DNA of 64,000 bases from Acidimicrobiia bacterium (GCA_020850945.1 JADZDR010000074.1:1-64000); one strand, 5' to 3'. Shown: positions 45,050 to 53,692, counted from the first letter of the stretch. The notes: generated from the letters alone by a model not told the origin. Numbers and translations: made by a program.

Positions 45050-45820
45050 GTGGACATCTTCGAGACCATCGGCTCGAGGCGGTCGATCCGCTTCTACCAG
45101 ACGTGGCGTCCTGTCGAACGCTGGAAGATCCAGACGATGCTGGAGGCCGCGCGGCTCGCCAGCCACGCCGCGAACGTGAACGCGTTGCGGGCGATAGTGG
45201 TCGAGCGCGAGAACATCACGGAGGAGATCGAGAACGCGACTCTGCCCGTGAACCTGCAGCTCCGTCTCGCCCCCGCGCTCATCTTCTGGTTCGGAGACCT
45301 CGCTGCCTGGGACGACCAGGCCGAGACCCTCACGCAGCTCCTCGACGTGGGCGCCCTCGCGCCCGGTTTCGGTTGGTCGGAGACCTTCATCAACGACTTC
45401 ATGGTGCCCAGGACGAAGGCCGCGGCCGAGTCCGGCGACCAGGGCGCGGCGATGACAGCGCTCGACGCCGGTCTCGGGATCGCCCACGCCCAGCTCACGG
45501 CGACGGCCCTCGGCCTCGGCACGTGCCTCAACCCGTTCTTCGGGAACGCACAGGCCCTCTTCGATCTGCCCGAGTCGTGCCGCGTGTGGTGGGTCATGAC
45601 GGTCGGCTATCCGGCCGAGTCCGCCGACGGCGGCGGGCAGAGGCCACGTGCGGACTTCGAGAAGCTCTTCCACCTCGGGCGGTACGGCGAGCCGTTCCCG
45701 CGGGACGAGGAGGTCGTGGAGGACCTCCAGGAGAAGAAGATGATCCAGACGCCGGCCCCGGCCGCGTGGCGCAAGGACGAGCTACGCGCGCTGGCGGCCA
45801 TGTTCGGCCTGCCCGAGTGA
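45050..45820 (+). CDS. nitroreductase-family flavoprotein
   Basis: FMN-type oxidoreductase of 256 residues from GTG 45050 with GAAAGGAC upstream. MDIFETIGSRRSIRFYQTWRPVERWKIQTMLEAARLASHAANVNALRAIVV is the N-terminal nitroreductase fold with its FMN-phosphate arginines. IAHAQLTATALGLGTCLNP and VMTVGYPAES are further family markers. It is followed by a ferredoxin gene after 22 bp, so the electron donor may be ferredoxin rather than NAD(P)H. Divergent transcription from an SCP-x-like thiolase suggests a reductive step in the same pathway. Confidence 0.8.
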   Translation: MDIFETIGSRRSIRFYQTWRPVERWKIQTMLEAARLASHAANVNALRAIVVERENITEEIENATLPVNLQLRLAPALIFWFGDLAAWDDQAETLTQLLDVGALAPGFGWSETFINDFMVPRTKAAAESGDQGAAMTALDAGLGIAHAQLTATALGLGTCLNPFFGNAQALFDLPESCRVWWVMTVGYPAESADGGGQRPRADFEKLFHLGRYGEPFPRDEEVVEDLQEKKMIQTPAPAAWRKDELRALAAMFGLPE

Positions 45821-45842
45821 AGGACCGGAGGGACGCACCAGC

Positions 45843-46256
45843 GTGAGCTACGTGGTCGCGGAGAGCTGCACCGACTGCGGTGCGTGCATCCCGGCGTGCC
45901 CGCGTGCGGCGATCCATCCCAGCGTCTTCGGCCCCGTCCCCCTCACGGTCGACCCGCTTGCCTGCAACGACTGCGACTCCTGCGCGCGGGTCTGCCCGGA
46001 GCACGCCATCGCCGCCGACCCCGAATGGCCCATATGCCGGGGCCGGGGCTGCCCGCTCACGAGCCGTCGCTACTCGTGCTGGGCGTGCACGGAGTCCCGC
46101 ATCCGCTGCCTCGAATGCGGCGGGCCGCTCTGGAAGGGCCCCGACGACGGACTGTGGCGCTGTCCGGCGTGCGAGATCGAGGGCCGCGTGTCCTGTCCCA
46201 AGTTGCGCAAGCACCGCGCCGGGAATCGCGACAGCCTCCAGACTCTGGGTACCTGA
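45843..46256 (+). CDS. 8Fe ferredoxin with C-terminal cysteine-rich (zinc-ribbon-like) domain
   Basis: Protein of 137 residues from GTG 45843. Two [4Fe-4S] motifs are at C9-x2-C12-x2-C15-x3-C19 and C41-x2-C44-x2-C47-x3-C51. A second part (residues 65-118) has C65, C70, C79/C82, C89/C92, C107/C110 and C118, a layout of CxxC pairs like one or two zinc ribbons or rubredoxin-like knuckles. The last residues (SLQTLGT) and the stop codon lie inside the 48-bp perfect palindrome, so the natural C-terminus may have been altered by that element. It probably supplies electrons to the nitroreductase upstream. Confidence 0.78.
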   Translation: MSYVVAESCTDCGACIPACPRAAIHPSVFGPVPLTVDPLACNDCDSCARVCPEHAIAADPEWPICRGRGCPLTSRRYSCWACTESRIRCLECGGPLWKGPDDGLWRCPACEIEGRVSCPKLRKHRAGNRDSLQTLGT

Positions 46257-46289
46257 GCGGCGATATATCGCCGCTCAGGTACCCAGAGT
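46242..46289. repeat. perfect 48-bp palindrome, family P48, copy 1
   Basis: Two 24-bp arms without a spacer, centred between 46265 and 46266 in CGATATATCG; the arms contain GGTACC and CTGAGCGGCGATA. It overlaps the end of the ferredoxin gene and lies before the convergent end of the BNR-repeat gene. A second copy in opposite orientation is at 61015-61058, and the homology continues outside the palindrome as GTGTGTG. It could be a bidirectional terminator or a mobile palindromic element. Confidence 0.9.
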
Positions 46290-46323
46290 GTGTGTATGCG
46301 AGTGTTCGTGCGTGTCGGGAAGG

Positions 46324-47247
46324 TCAGGGCTCGATGGCGACAGCCGCGATCGGAGGCAGGTCGTCGCGGACGAGCTCGAACTCGCGACCGCCGTCGCGGC
46401 TCACGAGGAGCTCCCCCGCAGTCGTCCCCGCGGCCACGAGGCCGGGTACGGCCGCGATTCCCTGACGTTCCACGTTCCCCGCGAATCCCTCGCACACGAG
46501 CTCCCACGCGACAGGCGTGTTCGCCTCGCTGCGGAAGAGCGCGGCCTCCGGTCCCCCCTCCTCCCAGAAGGGAGGAGGCCCCGACGCAGACGACATGAGG
46601 AGCACATCGCCTGTCCGGGCGAGGGCCTGTGTGTATCCCCGGTCGACGCCGTCCATCTCCCACGTCCAGGCGGCCCCTGCGTCCCGACTCATGTGGAAGC
46701 CCATTCCGGTCGTGGCGGACCAGAGCGGACCGTCGATCACGACGGCGTGCACGTCCTCGTAGAGCCCTTCGTTGCGGGCGGCCCACGTGACGCCCCGGTC
46801 CTCGGACACGGCGACCCCCCCCGCCTCCACTCCGACCACGATGCGGTCACCCTCGAGGCACACCGCGCAGAGGTCCGCCGGCCCCCACGGCGAGTACCAC
46901 TCGGAATACCCCACGACACTCTCGAGGCCCGTGAATCGCACGGCACCGTCGCCCCCCAACTCGATGAGGGCGGCGGGTTCGATCCCGACATAGACGCCGC
47001 CGCGCGGCGCGGGGGTGACGACCCAGATCATCGCCCCCTCCAGTCCGAGCTCCTCCCAATCCGGAGATCCGGGGGCGACACGCACGTGCACACCGACCTT
47101 CTCGGAGGCGACGACCAGGCGGCCATCCCGCACGTCCAGTGTCTCTAGGGGGTGGCCCTCGAACCCGGTGCCGCGCACGACCCCGGCAGGGTCGACGGAC
47201 ACGAGGCCCTGTTCGGTCGCGAGATGGATTACCCCCGGCACGGTCAC
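46324..47247 (-). CDS. BNR/beta-propeller repeat protein
   Basis: Protein of 307 residues made of repeated four-stranded blades. Asp-box-like signatures appear in VAVSEDRGVTWAARNEGL, FHMSRDAGAAWTWEMDGV and ELLVSRDGGREFELVRDDL, as in sialidase, sortilin and HCF136-type propellers. No signal peptide is visible, so it is likely cytosolic, perhaps an assembly or scaffold protein. It is the last gene of the long minus-strand molybdenum operon, 34 bp after the preceding gene, and may help build or hold the complex. Confidence 0.7.
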   Translation of the reverse strand: MTVPGVIHLATEQGLVSVDPAGVVRGTGFEGHPLETLDVRDGRLVVASEKVGVHVRVAPGSPDWEELGLEGAMIWVVTPAPRGGVYVGIEPAALIELGGDGAVRFTGLESVVGYSEWYSPWGPADLCAVCLEGDRIVVGVEAGGVAVSEDRGVTWAARNEGLYEDVHAVVIDGPLWSATTGMGFHMSRDAGAAWTWEMDGVDRGYTQALARTGDVLLMSSASGPPPFWEEGGPEAALFRSEANTPVAWELVCEGFAGNVERQGIAAVPGLVAAGTTAGELLVSRDGGREFELVRDDLPPIAAVAIEP

Positions 47248-47281
47248 GACGTCACCTTACCGACTCGTTCGCCGCCTTGCT

Positions 47282-47737
47282 CTAGGCCTTCGACCCGTCC
47301 CCGTCTCCCGTGCCCTGCGCCGCACCGGCCGGCTGCGCGTCCGGCGTGGTCTCGGCCTCGGCCCCGGTCCGCGTGGCGAGGCGAGGCCGCTTGCGCACCG
47401 TCTCGGTCTCCTTCTCGGCGGCCTCCGCCGCCCGTTCACGGTTCTCCTTGCGCCGCTCCTTGGCCTTGCCCACGTGCTCCTTGCGGTCGTCGCTCCAGTG
47501 GCTCTGCTTGCGGGTCTTGAACAGCGCCCGCAGGAGGAGGCGGATCGTCTCACGTCGCGTGGCGACGTGGACTAGGCCGGGCAGGTCGTCCTCGCACATC
47601 GTGATCGTGAAGTCCCAGTGGACGGGCTCGTGGATCGTGCCCCGGATGACGAGCTCGTCGTCCTGGCGCAGCACTACGTACTCGCGGAAGTCCATCACGA
47701 GCTCTTTGCGGCCGAGGCCCTTGGACTTGAGCTTCAT
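47282..47737 (-). CDS. hypothetical protein with a basic/acidic low-complexity tail
   Basis: Protein of 151 residues with GGAGGGTGAG before ATG 47737. The first 75 residues (MDFREYVVLRQDDELVIRGTIHEPVHWDFTITMCEDDLPGLVHVATRRETIRLLLRALF) look like a small alpha/beta domain. The tail (about 80-151) is charged and disordered, rich in Lys, Arg, Glu, Ala and Thr. No known family is recognised. It lies 40 bp downstream of the acyl-CoA dehydrogenase and is probably in the same operon. Confidence 0.6.
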   Translation of the reverse strand: MKLKSKGLGRKELVMDFREYVVLRQDDELVIRGTIHEPVHWDFTITMCEDDLPGLVHVATRRETIRLLLRALFKTRKQSHWSDDRKEHVGKAKERRKENRERAAEAAEKETETVRKRPRLATRTGAEAETTPDAQPAGAAQGTGDGDGSKA

Positions 47738-47777
47738 TCGTACTCACCCTCCAGCAGCATTGCGTGTTCCTGTGGAC

Positions 47778-49016
47778 TCAGAGCCGTTCGGCCGCGCTCA
47801 GGGCGACACGGTCAAGCGTGCCGTCCATGATCGAGAGCAGCTTGGCGTCCCGGTAGAACTTCTCGACGGGGTACTCCTTCGAGATCCCGTATCCCCCGAA
47901 CACCTGGATCATCTCGGACGTGATCTGCATGACTGCCTCGGAGGCCATGGTCCGCGCCTCGAAGGCGAGGCGCAGATCGGGGCGCCCCTGCGTGAGGAGC
48001 CAAGCGGACTTCCAGAGCATGAGGCGGGACGCTTCGAGACGGCGGGACGCGTCGAAGAGCTTCATCTGCACGAGCTGGTGCTCGAAGATCGCCCGCCCAC
48101 CCTGCGCCCGTGCCTTGGCGTGGGTGAGGGCCTCCTCGAACGCGGCGCGGGCCACGCCGACGGCGAGCAACCCCACGGACGTGTTCCCGGTCGTGACTAT
48201 GAACTCGAGGAGCGTGCGGTACATGGGGCCCGCCGGGACGATGCACATCTCGTCGGGGACCCAGACGTCGTCGAAGTAGATCTCGGCCTGGTTCAGGGCA
48301 CGCAGGCCGAGCTTGTCGAGGGGCCGTCCCCGGCTGATTCCGTCGAGGTCACCCGGGATGAGGAAGACGCCCGTGCCCGACATGTCGGAGTCGGCGTCCG
48401 CGGCGGCCATGAGGAGGATGAAATCGGCGTACCAGCCGTTCGACACGAAGGCCGATTTCGCCCCGTTCACGAGGAATCCTCCGCCCTCGGCGCGCTGCAC
48501 GGTGACACCGCTGCCGGCCTCCTCGTGACTCGCCTTCGTGCGGAAGTGGATGTCCTTCTCGCCGAAAGTGAAGATGTCGGACCCGACCTGGGGTTCGGTT
48601 ATCGCCCAGCAGCCACTGTGGATGCCCTGTGCGTCCTCGACGAATGCCTCCGCGTACTCCTTGTAGCGGGGGTGGCGGGCGGCGAGCCCGAACATCTGGA
48701 TCACGAAGTGGCCGATCGGGGCGACGAGGAGGTGGCTCGCGAGACCGCCACCGCCGGCAGCGAGCTCCTCGAGGATCACGTAGCTCGCGAACGGAGGCAG
48801 GCCGAGGCCACCCTCCTCTTCGGGCACGGTGAGCTTGTGCAGGCCCATCTCGTACGAGCGGGCGAGGATCTCCTTGAACTTGCCGCTCGTGTAGGCCTCG
48901 GCCGGATCGGAGATCGTGTCGATCTCGGCCTCGGCCGGGCGCAGCTCGTTGGCGACGAAGTCACGTGTGAGCTTCTGGGCGTCCGTGATCTCGTCCGGCA
49001 GGTCGAACCCGAACAT
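47778..49016 (-). CDS. acyl-CoA dehydrogenase with Asp at the usual catalytic Glu position
   Basis: Flavoprotein of 412 residues from ATG 49016, which has GGAGGCTGAG overlapping the end of the upstream gene. HSGCWAITEPQVGSDI and FLVNGAKSAFVSNGWYADF are the FAD and substrate motifs, and QVFGGYGISKEYPVEKFYRDAKL the C-terminal helix. The expected E-G-T motif with the catalytic base is IMDGT (Asp398), an uncommon change. It could still act as a base, or the true base may lie elsewhere as in some fatty-acid or steroid enzymes. It directly follows the second molybdenum alpha subunit, so it likely acts on a product of that pathway. Confidence 0.84.
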   Translation of the reverse strand: MFGFDLPDEITDAQKLTRDFVANELRPAEAEIDTISDPAEAYTSGKFKEILARSYEMGLHKLTVPEEEGGLGLPPFASYVILEELAAGGGGLASHLLVAPIGHFVIQMFGLAARHPRYKEYAEAFVEDAQGIHSGCWAITEPQVGSDIFTFGEKDIHFRTKASHEEAGSGVTVQRAEGGGFLVNGAKSAFVSNGWYADFILLMAAADADSDMSGTGVFLIPGDLDGISRGRPLDKLGLRALNQAEIYFDDVWVPDEMCIVPAGPMYRTLLEFIVTTGNTSVGLLAVGVARAAFEEALTHAKARAQGGRAIFEHQLVQMKLFDASRRLEASRLMLWKSAWLLTQGRPDLRLAFEARTMASEAVMQITSEMIQVFGGYGISKEYPVEKFYRDAKLLSIMDGTLDRVALSAAERL

Positions 49017-49017
49017 C

Positions 49018-51774
49018 TCAGCCTCCTTGGTTGCCCGGCATCCTGCGGAAATCGACCCGCGTGGCACGGTCCACCGTTGCGGGTTGCCATGCGGTCGGAG
49101 TGTAGGAGAGGTGGCCGTACCCGCCGGCGAGATGGAGCCACTTGACCATGCCGCCCTCGACTTCGTTCGGGCCCCTCCACCCGGGGAACTGCCAGCTCTC
49201 CCAGCCGTTGTACACGATGATCTGCCCGGGCCGAACGGACGGTGACACCTTGGCACGAACGATGAAGCCACCCGTGTCGTTGAACACCTCGATCACGTCG
49301 TGATCCCCGACCCCGCGCACGTGGGCATCGTCCGGGTTGACTGCGGCATGTGGTTCGCCGCGGTGGGTCTGGAGGAGCACCCTGTTCCCGATGTTCATCC
49401 TGTGCACGCTCCACCGGCAGTGCCCGGACGTGAGCTCGAGGGGATGGTCGCCGCCCATCGCTGGTGGGGCCTTGTGTGTGGGCAGGGCCTCATCCGCTTC
49501 GAGGAACCAGGGATGGTCGATGTAGAACTGCGCCCGCCGCGTCAGCGTCGGGTAGGGATCGCCTTGTTCGACGTGGTTGCGCAACGGAACGTGCGTCTCG
49601 CCGTCGGGGAAGGGTGACGCCTGTGCCTTCGCGTAGGGCAGGACCCCCCATCCGCTGAAGGGGATGTGGCCGTTCCGGCGTGCACTCGCGAGGTCGGTTC
49701 CCTCGGGGAGGGCGCCTGTGTGCGCCGAGTCCCGCAGCATCTCGTCGGCGAGCACCTCCGGGTCGGTGAAGTGCCCGTCGAGGGTGTACGTGTTCCACAG
49801 GTCGGCATACCGGTGCACGATCCCGGCGCGGTCCGTGTAGGACTCGAGTCCACGTCGCTCCGCCTCCGCCGATATCTCCGTGGTGAGGCGGGCGAAGATG
49901 TCCCACTCCGTCAGGGCATCCCCGGCCGGGTCCTGCGCCTTGTCCGAGAACGTGAGGTGCATGAGGTGCGGTGTCGGGATGTGGAAGTCGATCTTCTCGT
50001 AGTGCTGCGCAGCCGGAAGGACGAGGTCGGCCTGCAACGCCGTGGCAGACATGCGCTGGTCGATGACCACGACGAGATCGAGGCTCGACCAGAGGTCGTC
50101 GAGGATCCCGCCGCCACCCCGGGTGCGGCGCCGCATGTTGCCCCCGCACTCGATGAGCACGCGGGGCGGAGAGGAGAACGCGGTGTCGGCGCCTGCCCAC
50201 CAACCGGCAGCGACGGCCTCGTCCACGAACGACTCGAACGGCCGGGACATGGACGGGTCGTGCCAGGCGGTCTTCGTCCAACGGTCCCGATATCCGGTGT
50301 TCGCCCACCAGTGGAAGAACGGCGGGAACATCTGTGTGGCGAGCCGGGCCAGACTCGAGGTGGCGATCTCGTCCGTTGCCGTCGGGTCGTTCGCCCTCTC
50401 GGCGGCGGCGAGCATCTCGAGCCCGAGCATGACCGTCTCCGCACCCTCCACGCCCGGCTGGAACTTGGCCATGGCGATGGCCGGTCCGTCGAACATGCCC
50501 GCGCTCCACGCCCGGATCCCCGTGCCCTTCTTGCCCCAGTTGCCGGTCAGGGCGAGGAGCAGGCAGAGGGACCGCTCCACGAGGTCGCCGTGGTAGTACT
50601 TCGAGGCCGCGGCGCCGAAGAGGATGTTCGTGCGGTTGCGGGCGACCTTGCGGGCGAGCTCGCGGATCGTGTCGGCGTGGGCGCCACAGTGCCGGGAGGC
50701 CAGTTCGGGCGTGTGCTCGGCGTCGAGCCGGGCGCGCAGGAGCTCCAGCACTGGCCGGGCTGTCGTCCTCGACCCGTCGCCGAGCGTGACCTCGAGGCCG
50801 CCGGCCAGGTCGGGGACTTGCCCGCTCTTCAGCGAGGCCCGGTCGGCAGGCACGAGCTCACCGTCGACGAGGTGGAAGAACTCGACCTCCGATCCTGCGG
50901 GATCGATGTCGGAGGCCCGCAGGAACCTGCCCGTGTCCGCTCGCACGAGGAGCGAGAGGTCGGTCTGCTCCGCCACGAACTCGCGGTCGAGCAGATCCTC
51001 GGAGAGGATCACCTGGCACATGGCGAGGGCGAGGGCGGCGTCCGACCCGGGCTGGACGGGGACGTGCACGTCGCAGTGCATCGCCGACGCGTTGTAGTCC
51101 GGCGCGAACATGACGACTTCGGCGCCGCGGTAGCGCGCCTCGAACACGAAGTGGGCGTGGGGGATGCGGGTGAACGACGGGTTGAGATGCCATATCAGGA
51201 CGAGGTCCGAGTGGAACCAGTCGTCGATCGACGAGACGAAGCCGTACTTGCCGAACGTGATGTGCATGCCGACATTGAAGTCGTTGGTCGTGGCGTTGAA
51301 GTCGGTGATCGTGCCGCCGAGCTGGTTCATGAAACGATGTGTCGGCGCGATGGTCGTCATCTCCGGCGTGCCTTCGTGGAGGACGGCCTGGGGCCCGTCG
51401 GCCTCGATGGCGTCGACGATCGCGCCGGCGAGGAGGCCGAGCGCCTCGTCCCAGCCGATCGTTTCCCAGCGGCCGCTCCCGCGGGCCCCGACGCGCCTGA
51501 GAGGTCTCGTCACGCGGTCGGGGTTGTCGAGCTGCCTGCTCCAGGCTGCACCCTTGTTGCAGCCCATCGGGTTCTTGTCAGGCACGCCGGCCTCGACGGG
51601 CGCGAACGTCCCCGTCGCCTCCTCGAAACGCACCGAGCCGTCCCCCGCGAAGACGCGGTAGGAGCAGTTCCCGGGATAGCAGTCGACGCAGTGAGTGCCC
51701 CACGTGACCGAGTCCCAGGCCCACCTACTTCGATAGCGGTCGCCTGCATCGGGCCGGGGGGCGCCCGCTGTCAT
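49018..51774 (-). CDS. molybdopterin oxidoreductase alpha subunit 2 (ethylbenzene/C25-steroid dehydrogenase class)
   Basis: Catalytic subunit of 918 residues from ATG 51774. H28-x3-C32-x4-C37 and C72 (in GCNKG) would bind the [4Fe-4S] cluster with one His and three Cys, as in type II DMSO-reductase-family enzymes. A conserved Asp in TTNDFNVGMHITFG is the likely Mo ligand, by family analogy. No Tat twin-arginine signal precedes the domain, unlike periplasmic relatives. It is clearly paralogous to the alpha subunit at 54286-57114 but lies downstream of the chaperone gene. It probably shares the beta and gamma subunits or works as an isoenzyme. The last base of its stop is one base before the next start. 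Confidence 0.85.
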   Translation of the reverse strand: MTAGAPRPDAGDRYRSRWAWDSVTWGTHCVDCYPGNCSYRVFAGDGSVRFEEATGTFAPVEAGVPDKNPMGCNKGAAWSRQLDNPDRVTRPLRRVGARGSGRWETIGWDEALGLLAGAIVDAIEADGPQAVLHEGTPEMTTIAPTHRFMNQLGGTITDFNATTNDFNVGMHITFGKYGFVSSIDDWFHSDLVLIWHLNPSFTRIPHAHFVFEARYRGAEVVMFAPDYNASAMHCDVHVPVQPGSDAALALAMCQVILSEDLLDREFVAEQTDLSLLVRADTGRFLRASDIDPAGSEVEFFHLVDGELVPADRASLKSGQVPDLAGGLEVTLGDGSRTTARPVLELLRARLDAEHTPELASRHCGAHADTIRELARKVARNRTNILFGAAASKYYHGDLVERSLCLLLALTGNWGKKGTGIRAWSAGMFDGPAIAMAKFQPGVEGAETVMLGLEMLAAAERANDPTATDEIATSSLARLATQMFPPFFHWWANTGYRDRWTKTAWHDPSMSRPFESFVDEAVAAGWWAGADTAFSSPPRVLIECGGNMRRRTRGGGGILDDLWSSLDLVVVIDQRMSATALQADLVLPAAQHYEKIDFHIPTPHLMHLTFSDKAQDPAGDALTEWDIFARLTTEISAEAERRGLESYTDRAGIVHRYADLWNTYTLDGHFTDPEVLADEMLRDSAHTGALPEGTDLASARRNGHIPFSGWGVLPYAKAQASPFPDGETHVPLRNHVEQGDPYPTLTRRAQFYIDHPWFLEADEALPTHKAPPAMGGDHPLELTSGHCRWSVHRMNIGNRVLLQTHRGEPHAAVNPDDAHVRGVGDHDVIEVFNDTGGFIVRAKVSPSVRPGQIIVYNGWESWQFPGWRGPNEVEGGMVKWLHLAGGYGHLSYTPTAWQPATVDRATRVDFRRMPGNQGG

Positions 51775-51842
51775 GTCAGGAGCTCGGATGCCCATCGACA
51801 ACCTGCTGTGTCTCGGCTTCGGGTTGGAAGCCCTGCGGCCTT

Positions 51843-51906
51843 CAGGCTCGGTCGAAACTGCAGCGCAGCGAGCAAAGCGAGCGAGAACTGTTTCGACCGA
51901 AGCCTG
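51843..51906. promoter_or_regulatory. intra-operon stem-loop between chaperone and alpha 2 genes
   Basis: CAGGCTCGGTCGAAACTG at the left (from 51843) and CTGTTTCGACCGAAGCCTG at the right (ending 51906) pair almost fully, with one bulge and one mismatch, around a 27-nt loop rich in CGAGC motifs. It starts immediately after the chaperone stop, within a 132-bp gap that is the largest in this operon apart from its promoter. It may attenuate expression of alpha 2 or be an RNA processing site that sets subunit ratios. Confidence 0.5.
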
Positions 51907-52575
51907 TCAGCCCCCTTGGACTTCCCGGATGTAGGCGTGGTCTGCCGCCACGAACGCGGCGAGACGATCGGCCGCCCACGCGAACGTGGCCGCGGGATCG
52001 GCTGCGGCGACCTGCTCGGCGAAGGACGGGATCCAGAGGGAGAGCTGGCGGTCGTGGAAGTCGAGCTGGGCCCGCCGGTAGGAACCGGCGAGGCGGTCCG
52101 ACGGTGATGCCGCCTCCTTGAACGTGATGAACTGCATGAAGTCGCACTCGGTCCCGAGGTGGTCCGGGGCACGACCGGAGTCGTCTCCCGCCTGCAGTCC
52201 GAAGTACTCGTAGAACCGCACGACCTCGGCGAGGTTGCCTTCCGGGTCGTCGAAGTGCGTCCCCGCGCTGACCAGCGCCGGGCTGCCCTCGAAGACCTGG
52301 CCGAACTGGCTGCAGTAGTCGTCCTTGGTTATCCCGTCGGCGAGGGGCGCCGTGCCGGGGTCGAACTCGAAGGAGAGCAGCTCGACAGCCGTCTCGAGCT
52401 CCTTCGTCCACTGGCCCGAGCACGCCATGTCGTAGTGCTCGCCGTCGGCACCGCCGAAGAACCGGCCGAACACCTGGTAGGTGGCGCTGCGCGCGGTCGT
52501 CTCGTTCTCCTCGATCTCGACCGCCTGCTGGCCCGTGTCCTTGAGCTCGAGGCCGGAGAGTGAGTAGATGAACAT
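51907..52575 (-). CDS. TorD/DmsD-like chaperone (delta subunit) of the molybdenum enzyme
   Basis: Helical protein of 222 residues from ATG 52575, preceded by GAGGAGACCCGT. The pattern SATYQVFGRFF near the N-terminus, then long helices with PDHLGTECDFMQFITFKEAA and FHDRQLSLWIPSFAEQVAAA, is that of the TorD/NarJ/DdhD family. These cytosolic chaperones guide cofactor insertion into the molybdenum subunit. It lies between the beta gene and the second alpha gene in one operon, so it may serve both alpha subunits. Confidence 0.8.
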   Translation of the reverse strand: MFIYSLSGLELKDTGQQAVEIEENETTARSATYQVFGRFFGGADGEHYDMACSGQWTKELETAVELLSFEFDPGTAPLADGITKDDYCSQFGQVFEGSPALVSAGTHFDDPEGNLAEVVRFYEYFGLQAGDDSGRAPDHLGTECDFMQFITFKEAASPSDRLAGSYRRAQLDFHDRQLSLWIPSFAEQVAAADPAATFAWAADRLAAFVAADHAYIREVQGG

Positions 52576-52585
52576 ACGGGTCTCC

Positions 52586-53680
52586 TCAGCTCGAAGGCTT
52601 CGCCGTGATGTCGACGGCAACCTTCGACGGGCTGCGGTCGAGCTCGGCCGGATCCTGTGTGAACGGACCGAACAGCGAATGCCACTGGTAGGCGATGAGC
52701 GTGTCCAGCATCTCGGACGTGCCGCCCGACCGCACCGTGGCGAGCTCGGACTGGAGCTTCTCGATGGCGGAGTGCACCTTCGGTCCGAAGAGGGACTCGA
52801 GGTACTCGGGGGGGATACGGGGCGTGTCGTAGTCGATCGACATGTCCTCGTTCAGGCGGTACGGCGACAGGGGCGGGATGTAGAAGATGTTCGGGCCGGT
52901 CCCGAACTCGGGGTGGAGGGGCATCGCCACACCCCACTCGTGCACGAGCCGGTGGATCGGGCCTTCCTCGTCGTCGAGCATGCCGACGAACACGAGCCGG
53001 CCCGGGCACTGGCGGGCACACGCCGGCGCCACCTTCTCCTCGAGCCGCGGGAAGCACATGATGCAGTGCTGCGACACGTGCCGCGCGTAGTTGTAGTAGA
53101 TCTTCTTGTAGGGGCACGCCTCCATGCAGAAGCGGAAGCCCTTGCAGACCTCTTCGTTGCGCAGCACGATGCCGTCCTCACGGCGCTTGTACATGGCGCC
53201 GGTCGGGCAGGCCTCGGCGCAGACGGGCCGCGTGCAGTGGTTGCAGAGGCGGGGGAGGTAGAAGTAGTAGGCGTTCGGGTACTCGCCGCCACCCTGGTCC
53301 TCGTCCCAGTTCATGCCCCACTTCGTGGTGCCGTCACCCTTGTCGACGGGGTGCAGGTAGGCCGAGTTGCCCTTGCCCCCGTAGAAGACCTCGTCGTAGT
53401 TGAACTCCCAGCCACCGCCGAATTCCTCCCGGTGTGGCTGGTGGCCGGGCCGGGGCTTGCCGTCCTCGAGGCCTCCGCCCATCTCCTCCCAGTTCTTCGG
53501 CGTGCCGAGCCCGGGCTGGGTGTTGACCGTCATCCACCACTCGTGGTCTTCGCCCTCCTCGGTCGTCCAGAGGACCTTGCAGGCCACGGAGCATGTCTGA
53601 CAGCCCATGCACTTGTTCAAGTCGAAGACCATCGACACCTGGTCGGTCGGTCCGGTTTCCGGCTGCATGACGTTCGTCAC
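52586..53680 (-). CDS. iron-sulfur beta subunit of the molybdenum enzyme
   Basis: Electron-transfer subunit of 364 residues. Four cysteine groups are visible: C24-x2-C27-x2-C30-x3-C34 (CMGCQTCSVACK), CNHCTRPVCAEACP, CKGFRFCMEACP and CIMCFPRLEEKVAPACARQCP. This order is that of the NarH/EbdB/DdhB family, which holds three [4Fe-4S] and one [3Fe-4S] cluster or a close variant. It would pass electrons from the alpha subunit to the heme of the gamma subunit. It is 12 bp downstream of the gamma gene and 10 bp upstream of the chaperone gene. Confidence 0.9.
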   Translation of the reverse strand: MTNVMQPETGPTDQVSMVFDLNKCMGCQTCSVACKVLWTTEEGEDHEWWMTVNTQPGLGTPKNWEEMGGGLEDGKPRPGHQPHREEFGGGWEFNYDEVFYGGKGNSAYLHPVDKGDGTTKWGMNWDEDQGGGEYPNAYYFYLPRLCNHCTRPVCAEACPTGAMYKRREDGIVLRNEEVCKGFRFCMEACPYKKIYYNYARHVSQHCIMCFPRLEEKVAPACARQCPGRLVFVGMLDDEEGPIHRLVHEWGVAMPLHPEFGTGPNIFYIPPLSPYRLNEDMSIDYDTPRIPPEYLESLFGPKVHSAIEKLQSELATVRSGGTSEMLDTLIAYQWHSLFGPFTQDPAELDRSPSKVAVDITAKPSS

Positions 53681-53692
53681 GGCAAACTCCTC

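Noticed and set aside
46242-46289. Classical rho-independent terminator for the P48 palindrome
   Set aside because: The stem is perfect but has no loop and no T-tract on either side, so termination is possible but the standard signal is not present.
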